From: Rhodopirellula sp. SM50
GTDB lineage: Bacteria > Planctomycetota > Planctomycetia > Pirellulales > Pirellulaceae
Direction: 5' to 3'
Assembly (NCBI RefSeq): GCF_002289565.1
Contig: NZ_NTFY01000014.1
Coordinates: forward strand, 1 to 64,000
Length of the DNA stretch: 64,000 nucleotides
Of the stretch, positions 35,901 to 43,800 are shown one piece after another. The position numbers were made by a program, and so were the translations under genes. The notes below the pieces were generated by a model. It searched no databases. It had not been told where the DNA came from and worked only from the letters and a program-made list of their open reading frames with translations. Numbering within the stretch: the first letter of the stretch is position 1; each line of letters begins with the position of its first letter.

Positions 35901-36033
35901 TCGCTTCCTCATCGTCGCTCAGGCCATAAGCCGCAAGCAACTCTTCGATTTTGGTTTGCGACTGCAGTGACCACGTTTCCTCAAATTGATCGATCGCGTC
36001 TTCAAGTCGATCGAAAGTGCCTCGATTGATCAT
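32914..36033 (-). CDS. Membrane Ser/Thr protein kinase with C-terminal TPR repeats
   Basis: 1039 aa. A planctomycete-type N-terminal helical region (residues 1-130, with LSIELDEYLDRFTIL) precedes the kinase domain at about 155-480. It has the P-loop IGEGAFSRVY, Lys185 in FVVLKIV, and GGTLPYMSPETYRA as activation and P+1 loop. Two motifs are unusual: the catalytic loop is HNDLKPSN (Arg to Asn at 325, catalytic Asp326 kept) and the DFG motif reads DFN (344-346). About 60 extra residues are inserted before the catalytic loop. One membrane helix (ASGLVAAVLLAFLVPLSYMT, about 513-532) separates it from TPR repeats such as AERDYRKAIELDPESVGAWS. It sits between the ECF sigma gene and the exported matrixin-like gene on the same strand. 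Confidence 0.9.
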   Translation of the reverse strand: MINRGTFDRLEDAIDQFEETWSLQSQTKIEELLAAYGLSDDEEAIVELIRIDIELRYERGLSIELDEYLDRFTILQDRPKRVAEIAFEDYRSRAAKGHPVSVMRWRGLPGVNREHWFQELMRETSVHQTHARTAKLRCDPSPDATFEFALAEAGFHLVQKIGEGAFSRVYLATQVDLADRFVVLKIVTETLAEPEYMALLQHTNIVPIYSFHQILSRSVICMPYAGRVTLHDFLKGKTDVSQRGGQSLIRTVRERIGKTTIISEDGAGGTADAQPAPLVPAAEDKAGIRPLEAFRTLDCEALAICLFQRLAGALAHAHARGVLHNDLKPSNVLIRNDGEPALLDFNLSQTLGQQNLRHAGGTLPYMSPETYRAMMGQQTQPGVASDVYGLGVMLFEFVTGRLPHPTPASIASIDLDAAIDARRGQPDWRAGDGVQPGLKSIVNRCLQFEPEQRYASADDLQVDLQREQENLALVHTAEPTSWKVKKWTRRHPRAIASGLVAAVLLAFLVPLSYMTVVSLQDNRALRSQAAFEEFSEESAEFLSTLMADPTRQRESNVSRGVAMLEKHNALDRKQLQIWVPKLDQAQQRLARETLFRHIAHIAILEIQRLDRLRLSDAEASTDFARLDRLIEAAKAVEEGKPSRASLFLEAERVRLAGNDERYQVLQKMAEDTPARTDSQLYLEAARLLAGYDHQGASELLAALADRNSVPPALRWTMLGRAQFAAGRLEDAKLSFTQSIERAPNSAKLRVLRGRCHFDLREDSNAERDYRKAIELDPESVGAWSQLGLLHHANQRHEQALECFNRSLELSPNRIWTLLKRAQTYRALGESDAADADYSAAMSVPCDDPNELYYRAHARFKSDPDAALADLQLAYQLEPDRPALQRLIAQVLAVRLGRHEEAVEAYGKVLEIQPNNEVARIDRALSLVRLGRTQEALADTKIAMEDPNSGRTLYQAACVHALIGKAFNQRRAVTLLAKAVAQGYEPDNIADDPDLASIRDHEEFRVIERFLETSRRDRRRHPRVADDEQRPVDIQALLTR

Positions 36034-36145
36034 CCGGTTCTGAACCTAGGCGTGTCAAAGGTTGGAATCGTCCGTCATGTTACGACCGATTGAATCGTTG
36101 CAATGAAGAGCAGCGAAGGGACAGGAACCCCGCCACAGAATTAGC

Positions 36146-36235
36146 AAAAAAATGTCGCGTGAAAAAAATGTCGCGTGTAAAAGGGACTTCGGATCGCTCA
36201 ACCTCACCCGCACTGAAACCTCACCCGCACTGAAA
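36146..36235. repeat. Two short tandem duplications between sigma and kinase genes
   Basis: A 16-bp unit, AAAAAAATGTCGCGTG, is duplicated at 36146-36161 and 36162-36177. A 17-bp unit, CCTCACCCGCACTGAAA, is duplicated at 36202-36218 and 36219-36235. Both lie in the 247-bp gap between the sigma factor stop and the kinase start, where operators for the kinase operon could lie. Confidence 0.8.
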
Positions 36236-36280
36236 CCTACATTCAGTGGACGCGATCACCGTCGACGGCGACGGGCCGCG

Positions 36281-36880
36281 TTACGATTCATCCAACAGCG
36301 ATTCAGCCAACAACTCACGACTCTTCTGCAGACTCCGCTCGACCGTGCGGCGACTCCTGCCGGTCAGGTCGCGAATCTCGTCAATACTGTGACCCTGAAT
36401 CCTCAACGACAGGATCTTGCGGTGCAGCGGACGAAGCAAATCGAGCGACTCCTGAATGCAAACCTGCAGAAACTCTGCCGAAGCCATGTCGATCGCCGAC
36501 CCCACCCCATCAAGCTCCGCGTCCAATGGCACATTGCGACTCGCGTCGCGACGTTTGGCAGAATGATGGCTGGCCTTGTTGCTGAGCTTTCGGACGGCAA
36601 TCACCGCCAATAAATTCCACAGCGTCGTTCCCGGAGGCGCGTCATAGTTGCCCGACTGCATCCCGCGAAACATGCTCTTGAACACCGACTGCACGATGTC
36701 TTCCGGCTCGGTCATCGCGCTCAAACGCGCCCCGAGTTTGGAACGCACCAGCCCGAACACCCGTCGCGCGTAACGATCGTACAACGCTTCGGCCGCATCC
36801 TCGTCGCCATCCCTCACCATCACGACAAGTGACTTGTCGGTCGGAGTGAACTCGATCGGGTTGGGAGACGCTTGACTCAC
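36281..36880 (-). CDS. ECF sigma factor, planctomycete type
   Basis: A 199-residue sigma-70 region 2/4 protein. Region 2: EDAAEALYDRYARRVFGLVR and EPEDIVQSVFKSMFRGM (the DIVQSVF core of region 2.2-2.4). Region 4: LRPLHRKILSLRIQGHSIDEI and TGRSRRTVERSLQKSRELL (HTH). The GTG at 36880 (SQASPNPIEF) is preferred; the open frame reaches a TTG at 36952. No anti-sigma gene is adjacent. Instead the next gene on the same strand is a transmembrane Ser/Thr kinase, an arrangement known for planctomycete ECF groups, where a kinase may replace the anti-sigma as regulator (family knowledge plus inference). Confidence 0.9.
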   Translation of the reverse strand: MSQASPNPIEFTPTDKSLVVMVRDGDEDAAEALYDRYARRVFGLVRSKLGARLSAMTEPEDIVQSVFKSMFRGMQSGNYDAPPGTTLWNLLAVIAVRKLSNKASHHSAKRRDASRNVPLDAELDGVGSAIDMASAEFLQVCIQESLDLLRPLHRKILSLRIQGHSIDEIRDLTGRSRRTVERSLQKSRELLAESLLDES

Positions 36881-37500
36881 GACTTGATCTATCGCCGGGT
36901 GTTGATTGCGGAACGGATGATAAAACCTTAACCGCCAACGCCCCAAACTCAACCATCACTCCCCATTGCAGTGGGCAAGGTTGCAACAGGCAGGCGCGGT
37001 CGTGAACTACTTACTACGTAAGTAAGAATGCCCCGTCACAACCGCGACCTTACCTGTGCAAAAAAGCACCTGTCCAGCTTGCCCCTCCAAACCACGAGTA
37101 GCCCCCCAAATCATTCGGACGATCTGGTCCCGAGTCTGTGTCGCTGGACAGGCTCACAGTGGATCAACAGAACCGCGCGGTTCCCGCCAAAGATTCTGGC
37201 GATTTTCAATTTCTTTTTTCAGACGCTTGGCAACGCCGACGCGTTCACCCAGCCGAATCAACCAGCGTTCAAGAATGTCCGCCGGGCAAAGCGAAAGCGG
37301 ACCGCCGTGATGCGTTCCCGATGCGAGTGCGGCGCAAAAAAAAACGCGTCTGGGACATTGGGGCAAAACATCCCAGACGCTTGGTGCGAGCCGTGCTCAG
37401 CACCCTCCACAAGGCTAGTAAATCAGGAAACCCAAGTCGAGTCCCAAGTGGGGGGCTTTTTCAAAAAGGGGGAAAATTTCACACCCCACCAGGTTGCCCC
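36881..37500. other. Intergenic region upstream of the ECF sigma gene
   Basis: About 620 bp. Frames at 37028-37510 on the plus strand show no family features. The only clear element is the minus-strand terminator at 37336-37380. Confidence 0.55.
37336..37380 (-). terminator. Intrinsic terminator for the minus-strand gene ending at 37501
   Basis: On the minus strand GCGTCTGGGA (37380-37371) pairs with TCCCAGACGC (37355-37346) in a 10-bp stem with a 15-nt loop. It is followed by a run of nine T (complement of 37336-37344). It lies about 120 nt past the stop codon. Confidence 0.9.
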
Positions 37501-38277
37501 TCAACGCTGACGCTGCAACAGCGCGCCGAGAATCGCCGAACGAAGCTCGTCCGGCGTTGTAATGATGCGGCGCGTCGGCGGAGACGTTCTGGCCGAACGC
37601 TGCAACTGCGCACCACGGCGTGTCACCGACGGTCCGCTGACGCGGGGCCCATCGATGCGGGGCCCGTAGTTGCTGGAGCCGTAGATGCTGGAGCCGCTGA
37701 CCGCTGGACCGCGGGTCCCTGGGCCAAGCCCCGGCGCCGTGTAGGGATTCCCGGGGATCGCAGCGCCGACACCGGGGCCCCATGGGGCGCCGGGCTGCTG
37801 ATCAAATCGATGGTCGACAATCGCGACCGGACGCCCACGCTTGGCGCTGCGCAATTGTTGCAGGTAGCGAATCTCGTAGACCAACCGCCCGTAGGCTTCA
37901 TAGACCGCCATCCAGCTCTCTTCCAGTTGCGGCTCGGGCGGGTAAAGGGGGTCGCCAAAAAACGTCAATTCCACCCGGGCATGCAACGCATCGGTCGTGA
38001 CGAAACGGCCGATCAGTCGATCGAAACGCGCCGGATCGCGGGCCGCCGATTTTAAATCGCTGGTGCTGTCTTCCAAATCATCGACAAGCCGCTCGACGCT
38101 GCTGCGAATTTTGGGCGTCCGCAACACCACGCGTTCAAAGTCACGCACCGCTTCACGGTAATCGCTGGCCGCGGCGTAAATCGGCGTGTTGCCCCCAGCC
38201 TCGACCCCGCGCGGCGCGATGAAGGTGAAAAAAAGACCGGCAAATGCGGTCGTCCAAAGACTGCCTGTTCGATTCAC
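37501..38277 (-). CDS. Exported protein with Gly/Pro/Ser-rich C-terminal region, unknown
   Basis: A 258-residue protein from a GTG at 38277 (NRTGSLWTTAFAGLFFTFIA, signal peptide); GGAGAG lies 7 nt upstream. The longer frame to 38454 is rejected. The mature N-terminal half is helical: ASDYREAVRDFERVVLRTPK, RSSVERLVDDLEDSTSDLKS and a Tyr-rich helix AVYEAYGRLVYEIRYLQQLR. The second half is low-complexity, with short GPRxxGP and GSSxYG repeats, and a final helix DELRSAILGALLQRQR. Planctomycete hypothetical; the helix pattern suggests periplasmic assembly rather than catalysis. Its start lies 320 bp from the divergent lpxD. Confidence 0.6.
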   Translation of the reverse strand: MNRTGSLWTTAFAGLFFTFIAPRGVEAGGNTPIYAAASDYREAVRDFERVVLRTPKIRSSVERLVDDLEDSTSDLKSAARDPARFDRLIGRFVTTDALHARVELTFFGDPLYPPEPQLEESWMAVYEAYGRLVYEIRYLQQLRSAKRGRPVAIVDHRFDQQPGAPWGPGVGAAIPGNPYTAPGLGPGTRGPAVSGSSIYGSSNYGPRIDGPRVSGPSVTRRGAQLQRSARTSPPTRRIITTPDELRSAILGALLQRQR

Positions 38278-38597
38278 TTGAAGCTCTCCCCGATCGGTGT
38301 TCACGGCTGCCAGCCAGCCGTGCATCGCGCGTGCCGAGACGTCGCGAAAAGGGCACTCGACGCAGAAATCACGGCGTTTGCTGGCCCAAAGCGGGTCTCG
38401 CAACGATTGCGGAGCGGTGTCAATTCGACGGCATCGGGTCTCAGAAGCGGACACGTCACCACCAATCGGGGTGCCCCCCGGCCCATTGGATCCGTCGACT
38501 TTGTCTTGCAGTCATCGGGGCCCTGGCGGTATACCGGGGAGAATGGAGGGTTCGGGTCGTCCGAATCCATGAACAATTCAGCGAAAAGGACTTCGCC

Positions 38598-39677
38598 GTG
38601 GGAATCCGACTTGATGAAATGGCCCAGATGGTTGGCGGGACGCTCCACGGTGACGGCGCGTTGATCTGCGGCGGAGCCAACCCGCCGGACCAGGCGACGC
38701 CAACTGAAATCACCATGTTGGTGGGTCAAAACCCGTCGGCGAACCTGGCGTCATCCAAGGCCATGGCGGTCCTCTGTGCCGAACAAATCGATTCGGACCC
38801 ACGCCCCCAAATCATCGTCGCCGATCCACGCGCCGCCTTCGCGACCGTGGTTTCCCATTTCCGTCCCCCGATCCCGGCTTCGCTTCCCGGTGTAGGCGTT
38901 GATTCATCCGCGGTGATCGCCAATTCGGCCAAGGTTCATCCCACGGCAACGGTTTGTGCGGATGTGACGATCGGTGAGCGAACGCTGGTGATGCCGAACG
39001 TGGTCATCATGCCAGGCTGCACGATCGGGGACGACTGTGTGCTGTACCCCGGCGTCACCCTCTACGAACACTCATCGCTGGGTGACCGCGTGGTGTTGCA
39101 TGCCGGAACGGTCATCGGAGCCCAAGGCTTTGGCTACCGGCAAAAGAATGGCCGTCACCTGCCGTCGGCGCAACTCGGTTATGTGCGCATCGACTCGGAC
39201 GTCGACGTCGGCGCCGGTGTAACGATCGACCGTGGCAGCTACGGTGCGACGCGAATCGGTGAAGGGACGAAAATCGACAACCAGGTGATGATCGCCCACA
39301 ACTGCCAAATCGGTCGTCACAATTTGATCTGCAGCCAAGTCGGAATCGCAGGCTCCTGTCGCACCGGCGACTATGTGATCCTGGCCGGCCAAGTCGGACT
39401 GAAAGACCACATCACCCTGGGCGACCACACGATTGTCGGCGCCAAGGCCGGGGTGATGGACGATTGTCAGGGACATCAAGTCTATCTGGGATCACCCGCG
39501 ATGCCGCAACGCGACCAGATGCAAATCTTTGCGATCGAACGAAAGTTGCCCGAGATGCGTCGCGAGCTGAGAACGTTGCGGAAGCGACTCGATGCGATGA
39601 CCGAGCAGCTGGCCGATGACGAAACCAAACAGGGCGAAACCGAATCCGATCACGGAGCGGCGGGGCGAGCGGCATGA
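38598..39677 (+). CDS. lpxD: UDP-3-O-acylglucosamine N-acyltransferase
   Basis: Third step of lipid A synthesis: adds the N-linked hydroxyacyl chain to UDP-3-O-acyl-GlcN. GTG start at 38598 (GIRLDEMAQMVGGTLHGDG) with AAGGA 8 nt upstream; the frame extends farther upstream but that part overlaps another gene. The N-terminal domain is followed by a left-handed beta-helix of hexapeptides from AVIANSAKVHPTATVCADV to the end. It has the catalytic His region GAQGFGYRQKNGRHLPSAQL and NQVMIAHNCQIGRHNLICSQ, then a C-terminal helical tail (AIERKLPEMRRELRTLRKRL). 359 aa, normal length. It overlaps lpxI by 4 nt. Confidence 0.94.
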   Translation: MGIRLDEMAQMVGGTLHGDGALICGGANPPDQATPTEITMLVGQNPSANLASSKAMAVLCAEQIDSDPRPQIIVADPRAAFATVVSHFRPPIPASLPGVGVDSSAVIANSAKVHPTATVCADVTIGERTLVMPNVVIMPGCTIGDDCVLYPGVTLYEHSSLGDRVVLHAGTVIGAQGFGYRQKNGRHLPSAQLGYVRIDSDVDVGAGVTIDRGSYGATRIGEGTKIDNQVMIAHNCQIGRHNLICSQVGIAGSCRTGDYVILAGQVGLKDHITLGDHTIVGAKAGVMDDCQGHQVYLGSPAMPQRDQMQIFAIERKLPEMRRELRTLRKRLDAMTEQLADDETKQGETESDHGAAGRAA

Positions 39678-40621
39678 TCCAGCGTGGTGGATACGGGCGG
39701 GAACTGATGCGCAAGGTGTTGCCCGGGTTTTCGACTTCGTCAATCCGACAAGACCCACCGCCGATCGGATTGATCGCCGGCTGGGGCAGTTTCCCCGTCG
39801 AAGTCGCCGAGCATGTGATCGCCAGCGGTCGACGCGTTTGCTGCATCGCGATCACCGATCACGCGTCGACGGAATTGGAGTCGCTCTGCGACCATGTGAA
39901 GTGGTCCGGCGTCGGCAAGATCGGTGCCCACATTCGCTACTTTCGACGCCACGGCATTCGCCAAGTCACGATGGCCGGCAAGCTATTCAAATCCGAGTTG
40001 CTGTTTCAAGGCAGCGTCTGGATCAAGCATTGTCCCGACTGGACCGCGATCCGAACCTTCGGTCCTTGCCTGCTGGGCAATCGCCCCGATTCACGCGACG
40101 ACAGTTTGCTCTTGGCCGTGACCGATACCTACGCAAGACATTCATTGACCATCTGCCCCGCCACCGATTTTGCCCCGGAGCTGCTCGTGGACCAAGGCCA
40201 TTTGATCGGAACACCCCTGACGAAGAAACAGTCGCGCGACGCCGAATTCGGTTGGCAAGTCGCCAAGCAGATGGGCGGCATGGATATCGGCCAATCGATC
40301 ACGATCAAAGACGGCACGGTGTTGGCCGTCGAAGCGGTCGAGGGGACCGACGAGTGCATCGCGCGAACCGGTACGCTGTGCCGCCGCGGCGGATGGACGC
40401 TGGTCAAAGTCAGCAAGCCGAATCAGGACATGCGATTCGACGTCCCCACGATCGGTCCCCAAACCGTCACCCGCGTGGCCGAAAACGGCGGCACCGCGAT
40501 CGTGATCGAAGCCGACAAAACGATCCTGGTCGAACGCGAAGAAACCTTCCGCCTGGCAAAGCAACACGGCATCACCATCGTCGCCCTCGCCCAACCCCAA
40601 GCGATTGCCGCCGCGGCGTGA
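39674..40621 (+). CDS. lpxI: UDP-2,3-diacylglucosamine pyrophosphatase LpxI (DUF1009)
   Basis: Fourth-step lipid A enzyme that cleaves UDP-2,3-diacylGlcN to lipid X; LpxI is unrelated to LpxH. The 315-residue product starts at ATGA overlapping the lpxD stop by 4 nt (translational coupling). LpxI features: IGLIAGWGSFPVEVAEHVIA near the N-terminus, IGAHIRYFRRHGIRQVTMAG, then a second domain with MGGMDIGQSITIKDGTVLAV, EAVEGTDECIARTG, WTLVKVSKPNQDMRFDVPTI and GPQTVTRVAENGGTAIVIEA. These are the conserved DUF1009 blocks. A 40-residue N-terminal extension precedes the first strand. Its link to lpxD supports lipid A biosynthesis as the role. Confidence 0.92.
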   Translation: MIQRGGYGRELMRKVLPGFSTSSIRQDPPPIGLIAGWGSFPVEVAEHVIASGRRVCCIAITDHASTELESLCDHVKWSGVGKIGAHIRYFRRHGIRQVTMAGKLFKSELLFQGSVWIKHCPDWTAIRTFGPCLLGNRPDSRDDSLLLAVTDTYARHSLTICPATDFAPELLVDQGHLIGTPLTKKQSRDAEFGWQVAKQMGGMDIGQSITIKDGTVLAVEAVEGTDECIARTGTLCRRGGWTLVKVSKPNQDMRFDVPTIGPQTVTRVAENGGTAIVIEADKTILVEREETFRLAKQHGITIVALAQPQAIAAAA

Positions 40622-40879
40622 ACCGCACCGGTTGGCCAACCGATGCGCCGAAGGGTCCCGCCATCGATAGCACCAATAGGACATCTGGGACCTATCCGTC
40701 CTTTGTGTCCTATCGGTCCCCTTGCACGATGGTTACCCCGGCGAGCAACGTGGAACCCAAACAGATAACACGGTGGTGAGCAACGACCGACGCCGATTTG
40801 AACGTTCCGAAGATTGCGTCGCTGTCTGATGCCGCTGCGTCACACCCAATTGCAGCGCGAATTCTGTGGCGTCAACAGA
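40622..40879. other. Intergenic region between lpxI and the giant subtilase
   Basis: No gene or clear signal is seen in these 258 bp between convergent genes. GGACATCTGGGACCTATC and TGTCCTATCGGTCCCC (near 40679-40724) form a weak imperfect palindrome. Confidence 0.5.
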
Positions 40880-43800
40880 CTACCGCGATCCGCGGCCACC
40901 CGAACGATCGAGATCATGCCAGACTTGAACTACTTCAAGAGCCTGGTCAATCGGCTTTAGAGCGTTCGATCGATCGTCATCCATTGTTCGTTCGACATCA
41001 CCAGAGTAGATCGATTCAGAAAGAGAATCGCCGAACCGGTCCGAGGCTGGCATTGATTCTTCGGCGTTCTCGCCACTTAGGAGCTCTGACTTGATTTGAG
41101 TGATGTGACCCCCGCGATCCTCGATATCGGCGATCGGCTCCCCATCCCCAGCCCACGGGAGGGGATGGATGAACGACACTGCGACTTGCTCACCCTCCGA
41201 TTCAGATTCCAGGCGGGCGAGTTCGTTGATCACAATGAGAGCGTCCAAGGTCGTTAGTCGCAAATCGCCATTGACGTCGTAAAAAGCAAACGCATTGGGA
41301 TCAGCCGTCGCTGGATCGACCAAGACACCGGCGTCATCAAACACCTGCCCCCGCTCCAACGCATTGATGACCCTCAAGGCGTCGATGGGGGTGACGGAAC
41401 CATTTCCGTCTACGTCAGTACTGAGAATCGGATGGGTCCAGCCATCCGGACCGATCAGAACGATCGTCGCCGGTCCGTTGGTGAACACTCGTTGAAGCAT
41501 TTCATCGACAATCTGGACAGAATCAAACGTCCAACCGTCGTCGAACGTGACCGCATCTCCACGATTGGCGATGACCATCAGCGTCTGATTGGGTGTCAGT
41601 CGGGTGATTTTTTCGACGTCAAGTACAATCGAATTGTCTCCTGCACCCCGAATGTCAATGGTCTCCACCGTCGACAAAATGGTCTCATCGTAGGCTGTCA
41701 TGTCAACGACCTCTCCATCGCCTTGCAGTACGATTGAGTCGACGTAGCGATGCGTCAATCGGAGGATGTTACTTTCGATGTTGCGGTTTCCGGCACTGTC
41801 AACCACTCGCTCCTCAGGGAGTGAGATCGTGACATCACCTTCGATCAATGCAGTCACCGTCGCGGTGTATTCATCGGCATCACCGGAAAGATTGGACAGA
41901 ATTCCGTTGCTGACCTGAAAGTCATTGACGCTCAAGCCCGTGACCGATTCATCAAACGTGATGACAATTTCATAGTCACCGACCATCGTGGACGGGGCAG
42001 CGGCAATCGTCGGTGTCGGCTGCGAGATATCGACGGTGGTAACGATCGTCGTGGCAGCGGTGTTACCCAGCCCGGCAAAATCCTGCACTCGATCGGCGGG
42101 CAAGTCAACCGTCAGGTCGCCGTCAGCGGTTGGATTGACCAACACGCGATAGACCGTGTCGTTTAGATTGCGGACGAGGGAACCCACCGTTCCTCCACTG
42201 ACTTCCAAATCATCCGGCTCAAAACCAGACACCGCTTCACTAAACGCGATTTCGACTTCACGCGATGTTTGGCCTGGTGAGGAGGCGAGAAATGCGAGTG
42301 TCGCCGATGGAGCAATGCGATCAATTTGGCGAGTGATGGAATTTGATGCCTCATTTGCATTTCCCGCGACATCCATAGCGGCAGCTGCGGGGACAGTCAC
42401 GTTGACAACACCGTCGGAAACTGGCGTGATGGTCGCAGCATATTTGCCGACGGATTCGTCGACGACAACCAAATCACCGGCGATGGCATGACTGACCAAA
42501 ACATCGTTGATGTCGAATCCCAACACGGCTTTTCCGAAATCAATGCTGATGTCGAAGGTGTCGTCGGTCACGATCAACGGCGCGGTGGTCGCGAGAAGCG
42601 GCACGATCGTTGAAGTGTCGACGGTAAGTGAGATTGTGTTGGAGTTCGCGTTTGAATTCCCCGCATCGTCGGTGACCGAATCGGCGGGCAAAGAGATCTC
42701 CACCGTTCCGTTGGCTGCAGTAATCGTCCAGGAATATCTCTGATCACTAATCATCTGCAGTTCACCCACCTCCCCTCCGCTTACGACAAGGCTTGATTGC
42801 TGCAGCCCGATGATCGCTTCACCGAAATCCGCGATCACGTTAAAGGAGGCCTGGTTCGTCAAAGCAGGCTGATTCGTACTCAGTGCCGCAATGGGGGCTG
42901 TCTTGTCAACCGTCCGTGCCAGCGGCAGTCCGGTCATGTTTCCATTACCGGCGGTATCCCGTGCGGAGTTGGCAGGCAGTATCACCGTTACAATGCCGTC
43001 GGCAGACGGAGTGATCGTGACATCGTACTTACCCGTTGTTTCATCAATCGCGATGAGGTTCGATGCCGTTCCACCCAGCACCGTGAGGTCTGACAATGTA
43101 AAACCCGTCGCGGCTTCGGTGAAATCAATCGCGACAACAAAACTTGCGGCATTGGAAGGATTTGGTTCTGTCGACGACAGTGTTGGCGTCATGCCCTGTG
43201 AATCAATCGTCCGCGTCCAAGGTTGGGAAGCCACGTTCGAATTTCCACTCAAATCAGCCGCAACGTCGGCAGCAATCCCAAAGGTGACGCTGCCGTCGGA
43301 ACCCGAATAGTGAAACGAGAACATTCCCCCACCGTGATCGGAAAACGCACTGGTGGTTCCCGAAGACACCGTCACATCGTGGAGCGTGAAGTCCGTGACC
43401 GGTTCACCAAAATCAACGTCCACCGTGAACGTCGTCTGGTTCGTCAGTGAATCGATCCCCGGCGTCGAAAGGACCGGCATCGGCGGTGTCGTGTCGGGAA
43501 TCTCCTCCACGGAGATGACAAACGTTTGAGTGGCAGACAAATCATTGCCGCCGTTGGCCTGACCGCCACTATCGCGCACTTGGACACTGACTGTTGCGAC
43601 ACCGGACCGATCGATCGCCGGGGTGAACGTCAGAACGCCCGAATTGCTGAGATCGGGCAACACAGAAAAAATCCCGGGCGTGTCAACGCTGACGATGTAA
43701 TCCGACACGGTTTGCGACGCTTCGTCCGGTCCACCTCCGGGCAAGAACGAAGCAACAAAGTCATTGACCGTTTGCGGCCCTGCCGTTTGCAGCACGCTCT

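Noticed and set aside
34474-35970. 498-codon plus-strand frame across the kinase
   Set aside because: Antisense to the kinase domain; no family motif.
37028-37510. 160-codon plus-strand frame between sigma gene and terminator
   Set aside because: No domain, biased composition, and it runs across the minus-strand terminator.
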